This document shows positions 26,281 through 34,496 of a stretch of 64,000 nucleotides of DNA, in pieces. A program made the position numbers and the translations under genes. The first letter of the stretch is position 1; every line of letters starts with the position of its first letter. The stretch spans positions 124,001-188,000 of the forward strand of contig NZ_CAMPKE010000001.1 in NCBI RefSeq assembly GCF_946887195.1. Reading direction: 5' to 3'. The stretch comes from an uncultured Halomonas sp. (GTDB lineage: Bacteria; Pseudomonadota; Gammaproteobacteria; Pseudomonadales; Halomonadaceae). Under the pieces are notes generated by a model. That model saw nothing but the letters and a program-made list of their open reading frames with translations. It was not told where the DNA came from and ran no database searches.

Positions 26281-26423
26281 GAAACCACTGCATAAATGCC
26301 TGCACGGACGAATAGCTGCGTTACGCGGTACTCGAAGGCTCGCCTAACCCCATGTTATGTCTCGCCTTCTGTGTTCCGGGCGCCTTGCTATTCATTCCGC
26401 TCGACAATTTATTCAGCGGTTCC
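26280..26423. repeat. 144-bp long imperfect palindrome (dispersed-repeat candidate B)
   Basis: The ends are inverted copies: GGAAACCACTGCATAAATG at 26280-26298 and, on the other strand, the match of 26405-26423 (16 or so of 20 aligned positions). Inside, GAATAGC near 26310 and its complement GCTATTC near 26390 continue the pairing, so the whole unit could fold into one hairpin. It fills the 165-base space between convergent gtsD and the SulP gene. The block CCTGC...GCTGCGTTA (26299-26323) is shared with the element at 34299-34449. Confidence 0.6.
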
Positions 26424-26445
26424 ACAAGTCGATTCCGCTCACGTC

Positions 26446-28170
26446 TTAGCGAGTCGTGTCGATGGTGGAGAGATGCAACTCGCGCCAGGCGGCATAGGTA
26501 CTCAGGAAAACGCGACCGGTCAGCGAATCGAGCAGATCGGTATGCTTCAGACGATCCATGACCGGCCCCTTGACCTCGGCCAGGTGCAGCGTCACCTCGG
26601 CATCCGCGAGGCGCGCATTGATCGCTTCCAGACTCTCGATGGCCGAGGTGTCGACCAGATTGACCGCCGAGCAGATCAGCACCACGTGGTCGAGCTCCGG
26701 GTGCTCGGCGATCAGGCCGTAGACGGTGTCCTCGAGATAGCGCGCGTTGGCGAAGTAGAGGCTTTCGTCGATGCGCAGCAGCGCGACCCGCTGGCTGCTC
26801 TCCACGTCGTGACGGGTCACGTTGCGAAAGTGCTCCGTGCCGGGCACGCGCCCGACCAGCGCGCTGTGCGGGCGACTGGTGCGGTAGAGAAATAGCCCGA
26901 TGGATAGCCCCATGCCGGCGAGAATACCGACTTCGACGCCTTCGATCAGGGTCAGCCCTAGCGTTGCCAGCATGGCGGCGAAATCGCTGCGTGAATAGCG
27001 CCAGGTCCGGCGCATGGCGGAAATGTCGACCAAGGTGAGCACCGATACCGTGATGACGGCGGCCAGCGTGGCGACCGGCAAATAGTGCAGCAGCGGCGTG
27101 AAGAACAGCGTGACCAGACCGATACCGAGTGCGGCGACGATGCCGGCGGCGGGGGTGCGTGCGCCGGCATCGAAGTTGATCACCGTGCGTGACAGACCAC
27201 CGGTGACCGGCATGCCACCGGAGAAAGCCGCGGCCAGGTTGGCGGTACCCAGGCCGATCAGTTCCTGATCGGGGGAGATCCGCTCGCGGCGTTTGGCCGC
27301 CAGCATTTGCCCCATCGATACCGACTCGACGAAGCCCACCACGCTGATCAATAGCGCCGGTACCAGCAATGTTTTCCATAATGCGGGATCGAAGCCCGGT
27401 AGCGTCAGCGGCGGCAGGCCGCCGGGCACAGCGCCGACCACCTCGACGCCCGTGCCCGCCAGATTGAAACGCCAACTGATCGATGTGGTGACGATGACCG
27501 CGAATACCGGTCCGGTCTTGCCGATCAATTCGGCCAAGCGCTCCGGAAAGCCCAGGCGTATTAGTGTGGTTTTGGCATAGCGGCGCATGGCAATGAGAAA
27601 AGCCAGGGTGCCGGCGCCGATGGCCAATGTCGGCAGGTGTGCCGAGGGCAGATGCGTTACCAGGTCCGTCACTAGCGTGACGACGGTATAGCCCGAGGCT
27701 GAAATACCCAGCAGGTGCGCCGCCTGACTGGCGGCGATCAGCAGGCCCGATGCCGATAGAAACCCGGAGATCACCGGATGACTGAGGAAATTGGCGAAGA
27801 AGCCCAGGCGCAACAGTCCCATGACGGTGAGCATCAGCCCGGATAGCAACGTCAGCACTAGTGCCGCCTCGATATAGGCGCTCGAGCCGGGCACGGCGAT
27901 GCCGGCCAGCGCGGCGGCGGTCATCAGCGCGATGATCGCGACTGGGCCGACCGCCAGCGTGCGACTCGAGCCGAATAGCGTATAGGCAAACAGTGGCAGC
28001 AGACTGGCGTACAGCCCCACCACGGCGGGCAAGCCGGCCAGCAGGGCATAGGCCAGCGACTGGGGGATGACCATCACGGTGACGATCAGGCCGGCGAGCA
28101 GATCGTGACCGAATAGCTCGCGCCGGTAATGGGGTAGCCAGACGAGAATGGGGAAGTAACGTTCGAGCAT
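26446..28170 (-). CDS. SulP-family anion transporter with STAS domain
   Basis: 574 residues. Membrane part of about 430 residues with SLAYALLAGLPAVVGLYASL and GTANLAAAFSGGMPVTGGLS, both SulP/SLC26 signatures. A cytoplasmic STAS domain covers about the last 125 residues (IDESLYFANARYLEDTV; SAVNLVDTSAIESL). SulP proteins import sulfate, bicarbonate or dicarboxylates; the sequence alone does not fix the substrate. The ATG at 28170 starts MLERYFPILVWLPHY, a typical SulP opening. A very long overlapping frame on the same strand is only a G+C-rich shadow. Single-gene unit. Confidence 0.9.
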   Translation of the reverse strand: MLERYFPILVWLPHYRRELFGHDLLAGLIVTVMVIPQSLAYALLAGLPAVVGLYASLLPLFAYTLFGSSRTLAVGPVAIIALMTAAALAGIAVPGSSAYIEAALVLTLLSGLMLTVMGLLRLGFFANFLSHPVISGFLSASGLLIAASQAAHLLGISASGYTVVTLVTDLVTHLPSAHLPTLAIGAGTLAFLIAMRRYAKTTLIRLGFPERLAELIGKTGPVFAVIVTTSISWRFNLAGTGVEVVGAVPGGLPPLTLPGFDPALWKTLLVPALLISVVGFVESVSMGQMLAAKRRERISPDQELIGLGTANLAAAFSGGMPVTGGLSRTVINFDAGARTPAAGIVAALGIGLVTLFFTPLLHYLPVATLAAVITVSVLTLVDISAMRRTWRYSRSDFAAMLATLGLTLIEGVEVGILAGMGLSIGLFLYRTSRPHSALVGRVPGTEHFRNVTRHDVESSQRVALLRIDESLYFANARYLEDTVYGLIAEHPELDHVVLICSAVNLVDTSAIESLEAINARLADAEVTLHLAEVKGPVMDRLKHTDLLDSLTGRVFLSTYAAWRELHLSTIDTTR

Positions 28171-28401
28171 CCGGGCGCGTGCCGTGGCGGTGTGGGAAAC
28201 GAAGAGGGCGATGACGCCAATGCATTGATAGTAAAGTATTCAGAGCGCTAGCGCAGGTATTGAATGTCGCCACAGCATTAGGTTGGTAAATATCAACGTC
28301 AATGTTAAAAATTCTGGATTTCCTAACGTCGTTCAAGCTGCCATGCTTTAACGATACTCAACGCATCCGATGCGCTTTCATCGACCGAGCAGGAGCCCAT
28401 C

Positions 28402-29766
28402 ATGAGCCTGGACATTCATTCCACAACATCGAGCGCCTCCCAGCCCACTGCGAATCCCGATACCGGGTTGAATAACGCCTATTGGATGCCGTTCACCGCC
28501 AATCGCGATTTTCGCGATCATCCGCGCATGCTGGCGGGCGCCGAAGGCCGTTATTTGATCGACCGGCAGGGGCGTCGGCTGTTCGATTCGCTGTCGGGTC
28601 TCTGGTGCTGCGGCGCCGGGCATAACCGCGAGGAGATCCAGCAGGCGGTGGCCCGGCAGTTGGGCAGCCTGGATTACGCGCCGGGTTTTCAGGTCGGTCA
28701 TCCGCTGGCGTTCGCGCTGGCCGAACGTATCGCGGCGCTGATGCCGGCCACGCTCGATCACGTTTTCTTCACCAACTCGGGCTCGGAGTGCACCGACACC
28801 GCGCTGAAAATGGCGCGCGCTTACTGGCGGCTCAAGGGCAAGCCGGAGAAGACCCGCATCATCGGTCGGGCCAAGGGCTATCACGGCGTCAATATCGGTG
28901 GTACCAGCGTCGGCGGTATTGTTGGCAATCGCAAGCACTACGGGCAATTGCTCGATGTCGGCCATCTGCCGCATACGCTGCAGGCCGATCAGGCCTTCAC
29001 GCGTGGCCAGGCCGAAAGTGGGGCCGAACTGGCCGATGCGCTGCTCGATCATATCGCGCTGTACGATGCCTCCAACATCGCGGCGGTGATCGTCGAGCCG
29101 ATGTCCGGTTCCGCCGGGGTGGTCGTGCCGCCCAAGGGCTATCTCGAGCGCTTGCGGGCGATCTGCGATAAGCACGACATCCTGCTGATCTTCGATGAAG
29201 TGATCACCGCCTTTGGCCGCAGCGGCGCGAATACCGGCGCCGATGCCTTCGGTGTGGTGCCCGATATCATGAACGTGGCCAAGCAGGTCACCAACGGCGC
29301 CGTGCCGATGGGTGCGGTAATTGCCTCCAACGAGATTTTCGATACCTTCATGCACGCTGGCGGGCCACGGCATGCGGTCGAGTTCGCCCATGGCTATACC
29401 TACAGCGCGCACCCGGTCGCCTGTGCCGCGGGGCTTGCGGCGCTGGAGCTGTTCGAACGCGAGGATTTCCCCGCGCAGGTGCGCGGTATCGCGCCGGCAT
29501 TCGAGACTCGGCTGCATGCACTGCAAGGGCGCGCGCACATCGTCGATATTCGCAACTACGGCTTGGCCGGCGCGATTCAACTGGCGCCGCGCGATGGCGA
29601 TCCAACGATTCGCCCGCGCGATGCCGCGTTGGCATTGTGGGATGCCGGTTTCTACGTGCGCTACGGTGGCGACACCCTGCAGTTCGGCCCACCGTTCTCG
29701 ACCACCGAGGGTGAACTCGAACGCCTTTTCGACGCCGTTGCGACGACGCTCGACCATCTGAACTGA
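28402..29766 (+). CDS. bauA: Beta-alanine (omega-amino acid)-pyruvate aminotransferase
   Basis: 454 residues, class-III PLP aminotransferase. It opens with NNAYWMPFTANRDFRDHPRM, typical of beta-alanine:pyruvate transaminases. LIFDEVITAFGRSGA has the PLP aspartate, and AKQVTNGAVPMGAV holds the Schiff-base lysine. It moves the amino group of beta-alanine to pyruvate, giving malonate semialdehyde. A strong AGGAG site precedes the ATG. The dehydrogenase that uses malonate semialdehyde is 42 bases downstream, which supports this substrate; related enzymes also accept other omega-amino acids. Confidence 0.92.
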   Translation: MSLDIHSTTSSASQPTANPDTGLNNAYWMPFTANRDFRDHPRMLAGAEGRYLIDRQGRRLFDSLSGLWCCGAGHNREEIQQAVARQLGSLDYAPGFQVGHPLAFALAERIAALMPATLDHVFFTNSGSECTDTALKMARAYWRLKGKPEKTRIIGRAKGYHGVNIGGTSVGGIVGNRKHYGQLLDVGHLPHTLQADQAFTRGQAESGAELADALLDHIALYDASNIAAVIVEPMSGSAGVVVPPKGYLERLRAICDKHDILLIFDEVITAFGRSGANTGADAFGVVPDIMNVAKQVTNGAVPMGAVIASNEIFDTFMHAGGPRHAVEFAHGYTYSAHPVACAAGLAALELFEREDFPAQVRGIAPAFETRLHALQGRAHIVDIRNYGLAGAIQLAPRDGDPTIRPRDAALALWDAGFYVRYGGDTLQFGPPFSTTEGELERLFDAVATTLDHLN

Positions 29767-29808
29767 ACACGCGAAACACGCCCAGACATGAACCGAAAGG
29801 AAGGAATT

Positions 29809-31305
29809 ATGCAGCAGGTTTCACATTTTATTGGCGGTGAGCGCGTTAGCGCGACCGGCGCCATGTTGGACATCACCAACCCGGCGACAGGACAGGTAAT
29901 CCGCCAGGTCGCCGATGGCGACGCGGCCACCGTGCGGCAGGCCATCGATGCCGCCCAGGCGGCATTCCCCGCCTGGCGCGACACACCGCCGGCCAAGCGT
30001 GCCCAGATCATGTTTCGCTTCAAGCAGCTACTCGAAGATGACGCCGACCGGCTGGTTCGCTTGATCAGCGAGGAGCACGGCAAGACGCCGGAGGACGCCA
30101 TGGGCGAACTCAAGCGCGGCATCGAGAACATCGAATACGCTTGCGCCGTGCCCGAGCTGCTCAAGGGCGAGTATTCGCATAACGCTGGCCCCAACATCGA
30201 CGCCTGGTCCAACTTCCAGCCGCTGGGCGTGGTCGCGGGCATCACGCCGTTCAATTTTCCGGCGATGGTGCCGCTGTGGATGTACCCGATGGCCATCGCC
30301 TGCGGCAATGCATTCATCCTCAAGCCCTCGGAGAAGGATCCGACATCGACGCTGGCGATCGCCGAGCTGCTCGATCAGGCCGGGCTGCCCAAAGGCATCA
30401 TGAACGTCGTGCATGGTGGCCGGGAAACGGTGGAAGCGCTGATCGACGCACCCGAGGTCAAGGCGCTGTCGTTCGTCGGTTCCACCCCGGTGGCCGAATC
30501 GATCTACGCGCGCGGCTGCGCCAATGGCAAGCGCGTTCAGGCACTTGGCGGTGCCAAGAACCACGCCGTGGTGCTGCCCGATGCGGATATCGACAATGCC
30601 GCCAATACGCTGATGGGCGCGGCATTCGGTAGCTGCGGCGAGCGTTGCATGGCGATCTCGGTGGCGGTGTGTGTCGGCGACGATACCGCCGAGCGGCTGA
30701 TCGAGACCATGAAGCCCAAGATCGCCGCGCTCAAGATTGGCCCGGGAACCGAGAAGGGTCTGGATATGGGGCCGCTGGTCACCGGTGCGCTTCGCGACAA
30801 GGTGCTGGGTTATCTCGAAGACGGCCTGCGCAGTGGGGCCGAGCTGGTTGCCGATGGGCGTGGGCTCAGCGTTGCCGGCCATGAGGAGGGTTTCTTCCTC
30901 GGCGGTTGCCTGTTCGATCGCGTGACGCCCGAGATGCGCATCTATCGGGAAGAGATCTTCGGCCCGGTGCTGTGTATCGTGCGGGTCGCCAGCCTGGACG
31001 CCGCCATCGAGCTGATCAACGCGCATGAGTTCGGCAACGGTACCTGCCTGTTCACCCGTGACGGTGAAGCCGCGCGGCGTTTCGGCGATAGCATCGAGGT
31101 CGGCATGGTGGGTATCAACGTACCGCTGCCGGTGCCGGTGGCGTATCACAGCTTTGGCGGCTGGAAGCGCTCGCTGTTCGGCGATCTGCACGCCTATGGG
31201 CCCGACGCCGTGCGCTTCTATACACGGCGCAAGGCGATTTCCCAGCGCTGGCCGTCGCCATTCGAAACCTCACATGCCGAGTTCAACTTTCCTTCGGGCA
31301 ACTGA
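29809..31305 (+). CDS. mmsA: CoA-acylating methylmalonate/malonate-semialdehyde dehydrogenase
   Basis: 498 residues from ATG 29809, just after AAGGAAGG; an upstream ATG at 29788 adds seven residues. Family motifs: GITPFNFPAMVPLWMYPMA, LGGAKNHAVVLPDADID, and FGSCGERCMAIS with the catalytic cysteine. It converts malonate semialdehyde to acetyl-CoA, or methylmalonate semialdehyde to propionyl-CoA, with NAD and CoA. Paired with bauA, it completes beta-alanine degradation; the same enzyme may serve valine or inositol breakdown. A terminator follows, defining a two-gene unit. Confidence 0.93.
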   Translation: MQQVSHFIGGERVSATGAMLDITNPATGQVIRQVADGDAATVRQAIDAAQAAFPAWRDTPPAKRAQIMFRFKQLLEDDADRLVRLISEEHGKTPEDAMGELKRGIENIEYACAVPELLKGEYSHNAGPNIDAWSNFQPLGVVAGITPFNFPAMVPLWMYPMAIACGNAFILKPSEKDPTSTLAIAELLDQAGLPKGIMNVVHGGRETVEALIDAPEVKALSFVGSTPVAESIYARGCANGKRVQALGGAKNHAVVLPDADIDNAANTLMGAAFGSCGERCMAISVAVCVGDDTAERLIETMKPKIAALKIGPGTEKGLDMGPLVTGALRDKVLGYLEDGLRSGAELVADGRGLSVAGHEEGFFLGGCLFDRVTPEMRIYREEIFGPVLCIVRVASLDAAIELINAHEFGNGTCLFTRDGEAARRFGDSIEVGMVGINVPLPVPVAYHSFGGWKRSLFGDLHAYGPDAVRFYTRRKAISQRWPSPFETSHAEFNFPSGN

Positions 31306-31325
31306 GTAGCGCCTCTCTCCCTCGC

Positions 31326-31353
31326 GCCCGGGCCTATCGGCTCGGGCCTTTTT
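31326..31353 (+). terminator. Intrinsic terminator of bauA-mmsA
   Basis: GCCCGGGCC (31326-31334) pairs with GGCTCGGGC (31339-31347) with one G-T pair and a four-base loop TATC, followed by CTTTTT. A textbook rho-independent terminator 20 bases after the stop. Confidence 0.9.
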
Positions 31354-31461
31354 ATGCCCTCGACCATCGTCCTACTGCCAAAGTGCAAGGCGTTATCTCT
31401 GCATTAATCGCATCGACTTGCCGATAATAGTTGCACAATAACGAATAAATAGGTCGTGAGC

Positions 31462-33051
31462 ATGCGCATCGGATCGGTCTTTCTCACTGGATTTCTCATC
31501 GCGGCGGTGCTGGCCGTCGGCTTCTTTCTGGACTCGGCTTGGTCACCCTATCTCACCGGCCTGTTGGGTGGGCTGGCGGGGTTGAGCCATGATCGGTTCG
31601 CGCGGATCTATCACAGCCAGGAGGCGGCGCTCGAGCGTATGAGCAAGCGGGGCCTGCCGGTTTCGGCGCGCGATTATCTGTCGCTGCGACGCATGGCGCA
31701 GCGTTTGGTCAGCCGTGCCGGGCGCGCGGCAATCGCTTCCGCCGAGGTATCGCACCATGCCGATCGCCTCGATAAGCGCATCGGCGAGCAGGAGACCATC
31801 GTCCGCGAGGCCGTCACCAGCATGGGAGCGATTAGCGAGGCTATCGAGCGGGTTTCGGCCAGTGCCAGCCAGGCGGCGGAACTGGCCGGGCGCTCGCGCG
31901 GTGCCAATCAGAGCAGTCGCGAAGCGCTCTATAAGGTCATCGCGGAAATGGCGGCGCTGGCCGAGCGCTCCGAAGAGGCGCTGATACTGCTCGAGGCGTT
32001 GAGCAAGAAGAGCGATAGCGTGCGCGATGTGACCGGGCTGATCGAAGATATCGCCGAGCAGACCAACCTGCTTTCGCTCAATGCCTCGATCGAGGCGGCG
32101 CGTGCGGGCGAGCATGGGCGCGGTTTCGCCGTGGTTGCCGGCGAAGTGCGCGAATTGGCACGACGTACCGCCGACGCCACACAGCAGGTGGAAGCGCTGG
32201 TCGATGAGATCGGCGATAGCAGTCATCGCGTGGTCGATACCATCGGCCACCTGATGCGCCGGGTCGGCGACCGGGCCAAGGAGGTCGAAACCGTGGGTGG
32301 TCACCTATCCACCATGACCCGGGATTACGACGTGGTGGAGGGAGAAATCGCCAGTATCGCCGAATCGATGACCGCTACGCGCGGCCATACCCGGCAAGTG
32401 GCGCAGACCCTCGGCACGCTGGAAACGCATGTCGACGAGGGCAATCGCGACATGCACGATCTGGCCAATCAGGCCCGGGCGTTGATGGAAGCCGCCGAGA
32501 CCGTCGATGGCGAACTTGCCCAGCAGCGCCTCAATGGCCGACATCAACAGGTGTTCGCGCAAGCGCGGCGTGCCGCCGATGCGATCGGGGCGCTGTTCGA
32601 CAAGGCGATCAAACAGGGCGCTCTCGACGACAAGGGACTCTTCAATAACCAGTATGAACCGATCGACGGCACCAATCCGCCCAAGTATCGCACGCCTTAT
32701 GACGAGTTCACCGATCAGCATTTGCCCAGGATTCAAGAGCCGTTACTGGAAACGCTCGGCGCGGCGTATGCGATTACCTGCGATCAGCGCGGCTATGTAC
32801 CCACGCATAACCATCATGTCAGCCGACCGCCTTGTGGCGATTATGAAACCGATTTGAAATACAGCCGCAGCAAGCGCTTGTTCGATGACCCGACCGGCAG
32901 CCGTTGCGGCGCGCATATCCAGCCGCTACTGGTGCAGACCTATAAACGCGACACCGGCGAAGTGATGCATGACCTGTCGGTGCCGATCTTCGTCGGCGGC
33001 CGCCACTGGGGTGGTTTCCGTGTCGGCTATCAGCCAGATGGCGCTGCTTGA
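31462..33051 (+). CDS. Chemoreceptor with C-terminal sensory domain
   Basis: 529 residues from ATG 31462, eight bases after AGG; GTG 31456 is an alternative. One or two N-terminal hydrophobic segments (residues 1-40) are followed directly by a methyl-accepting coiled coil with the kinase-contact tip EDIAEQTNLLSLNASIEAAR (about 195-214). Downstream of the signalling hairpin, residues about 380-529 form an extra domain with YVPTHNHHVS, KYSRSKRLFDDPTGSR and VGGRHWGGFRVGY, a conserved motif of C-terminal PAS/Cache-like sensors. The ligand is therefore probably sensed in the cytoplasm. No che genes are adjacent. Confidence 0.85.
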   Translation: MRIGSVFLTGFLIAAVLAVGFFLDSAWSPYLTGLLGGLAGLSHDRFARIYHSQEAALERMSKRGLPVSARDYLSLRRMAQRLVSRAGRAAIASAEVSHHADRLDKRIGEQETIVREAVTSMGAISEAIERVSASASQAAELAGRSRGANQSSREALYKVIAEMAALAERSEEALILLEALSKKSDSVRDVTGLIEDIAEQTNLLSLNASIEAARAGEHGRGFAVVAGEVRELARRTADATQQVEALVDEIGDSSHRVVDTIGHLMRRVGDRAKEVETVGGHLSTMTRDYDVVEGEIASIAESMTATRGHTRQVAQTLGTLETHVDEGNRDMHDLANQARALMEAAETVDGELAQQRLNGRHQQVFAQARRAADAIGALFDKAIKQGALDDKGLFNNQYEPIDGTNPPKYRTPYDEFTDQHLPRIQEPLLETLGAAYAITCDQRGYVPTHNHHVSRPPCGDYETDLKYSRSKRLFDDPTGSRCGAHIQPLLVQTYKRDTGEVMHDLSVPIFVGGRHWGGFRVGYQPDGAA

Positions 33052-33220
33052 GCAGTGAAGTGACGCCCCGGAGCCTTGATCGGCATGGGGTTTCGCGCGT
33101 GGGCGTAGCTCATCTCGGCAAGGCACTCAAGAATTTCTACGCTTTGCCGTTAATGACGGTAATACCAATTAACGAATAAATGCCGATGACCGTAGTTGGG
33201 CAAGTGCCAATTGGGCGGTT

Positions 33221-33234
33221 TCGTCTCGAGACGA
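33221..33234. repeat. 14-bp perfect palindrome before the HTH gene
   Basis: TCGTCTCGAGACGA reads the same on both strands. It lies 53 bases before the start of the HTH-protein gene in a 235-base gap, together with CCAATTGG just upstream. It could be an operator for autoregulation or a short hairpin; neither is shown. Confidence 0.5.
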
Positions 33235-33286
33235 GCGGGCCGCTTGGCAGCCGATGGGTACACCGGTGCGCAGGGGAGATCAATGC

Positions 33287-34303
33287 ATGCTCAAAGGGAC
33301 GCAGAGGCCCTTGGCCTTGCTGCAGGAAGTATTGCTGGGTGAGTCGGCCGAGAATGCGTTGGCCATCAATGAGCTGATAATGGAGATGGATGAGGCATGC
33401 CAATTGATGGCGCCCGCATTGCTGCGTCTATGCATCGATAACGAGGACGATCGGGAAAACCCATTGACCGCATCCGGCCTGGCCTGGCGCATGCGCGATC
33501 CACTGAGCGCATTGCATGATTGGGTGCTCTCCAGGGCCACGAAATCTTTGGATGTCGAGCCCCGACTCCTGAAGGACTTCCTCAATTTCGTGGTGATGAC
33601 TCGCAGCCTGGCCCAGTTACAAGGGTGGCCGGCACCGGGTCGGCTCATGCACTTGTTGGGGCTGGCCATGACGCGTGCCCGTTTGGAATCCCATTTTGGG
33701 CTGGATTCGGCACCGATATTGCTCAAGGCTCAGGGAACCCGTGGCCTGAGCGTCGTCGAAATCGCCGCGTTGTGCGGTCTCAAGTTAACGACCGTGCGCA
33801 ACGCCGTATCGCGACGTGAAATGCCGCATACTCGCGATGGTGGGGTGCCGCTGGACGACGCCCTGGACTGGATGGTACAGCGCAGCGGTTTCCTGTATGC
33901 GCATATCAATGCCACGACATGGAATCGGCGAACCAACGGGCGCTTGGCCGCCGAGTGGCTGGCGAGCTCTCCGCATGTGGTCTTCGAGCGCTACATCAGT
34001 CGGCTGCGCCTATCGCTGTGGCACGTCCAGAGCAATGGGCGGCGCTTCGCGCTGAATGCCGAGGGTGTGAGAAATTGTGTTCTGCTATTGCCCAATGTCG
34101 ATGCGCAGCTACTCGAGGGGTTGAGCCTGGAGCGGCTCGACGATCGTAGTGACGACCCGGCGGCAATGATGCATCGCGAAGCGTTCATGCTTGCGCCGAG
34201 CGAATCGCTATGGCAATGCCAGGCGCCGACGCTGCATAGCCTGAACGCACTGATCGAGCGGTTGGGGTGTGATATATGCGACGATCAGCCAGTCAGCGCC
34301 TGA
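33287..34303 (+). CDS. Hypothetical protein with internal helix-turn-helix
   Basis: 338 residues from ATG 33287, eight bases after AGGGGAG; an in-frame ATG at 33254 is less well placed. No known family is recognised. The middle of the protein has a likely HTH, LSVVEIAALCGLKLTTVRNA (about residues 154-173), followed by PHTRDGGVPLDDALDWM, which resembles the wing and linker of excisionase- or MerR-like DNA-binding folds. The first 140 residues are helical and acidic; the last 140 have no recognised motif. Monocistronic, ending in a 151-bp palindromic repeat. A DNA-binding role is inferred only from the HTH. Confidence 0.7.
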   Translation: MLKGTQRPLALLQEVLLGESAENALAINELIMEMDEACQLMAPALLRLCIDNEDDRENPLTASGLAWRMRDPLSALHDWVLSRATKSLDVEPRLLKDFLNFVVMTRSLAQLQGWPAPGRLMHLLGLAMTRARLESHFGLDSAPILLKAQGTRGLSVVEIAALCGLKLTTVRNAVSRREMPHTRDGGVPLDDALDWMVQRSGFLYAHINATTWNRRTNGRLAAEWLASSPHVVFERYISRLRLSLWHVQSNGRRFALNAEGVRNCVLLLPNVDAQLLEGLSLERLDDRSDDPAAMMHREAFMLAPSESLWQCQAPTLHSLNALIERLGCDICDDQPVSA

Positions 34304-34449
34304 GAGGGGTTTACAAACTCCTGCGCTAGGCCATGCTGCGTTAAAACCAGCCTCAAAAATGCTCATTTACAGAACGTAAACTCCGCTTTTTTCGGCTGAT
34401 TTCGCCTTGCCTGGTCGTCGCTCGCTACATTTGTAAACACCCTCTAAGG
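34299..34449. repeat. 151-bp long imperfect palindrome (dispersed-repeat candidate A)
   Basis: The ends are inverted copies: CCTGAGAGGGGTTTACAAA (34299-34317) against the complement of 34430-34449, one mismatch and one extra base. Pairing continues inwards through AAACCAGCC and GGCTGATTT to a centre at TTTAC-AGAAC-GTAAA near 34370, so the unit could fold into a single long hairpin. It starts at the last codons of the HTH gene and ends 47 bases before the stop of rarD. No open frame. It shares CCTGC...GCTGCGTTA with the element at 26280-26423. Confidence 0.7.
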
Positions 34450-34496
34450 AATTACTTTACGGATTCATTTATCAGCAATTCCGCATAGCTAGCCGA

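Noticed and set aside
26321..28336. 671-residue open frame on the minus strand overlapping the SulP gene
   Set aside because: It is a frame-shifted reading of SulP codons, Arg/His/Ala-rich, with no domain; the SulP frame has clear family motifs.
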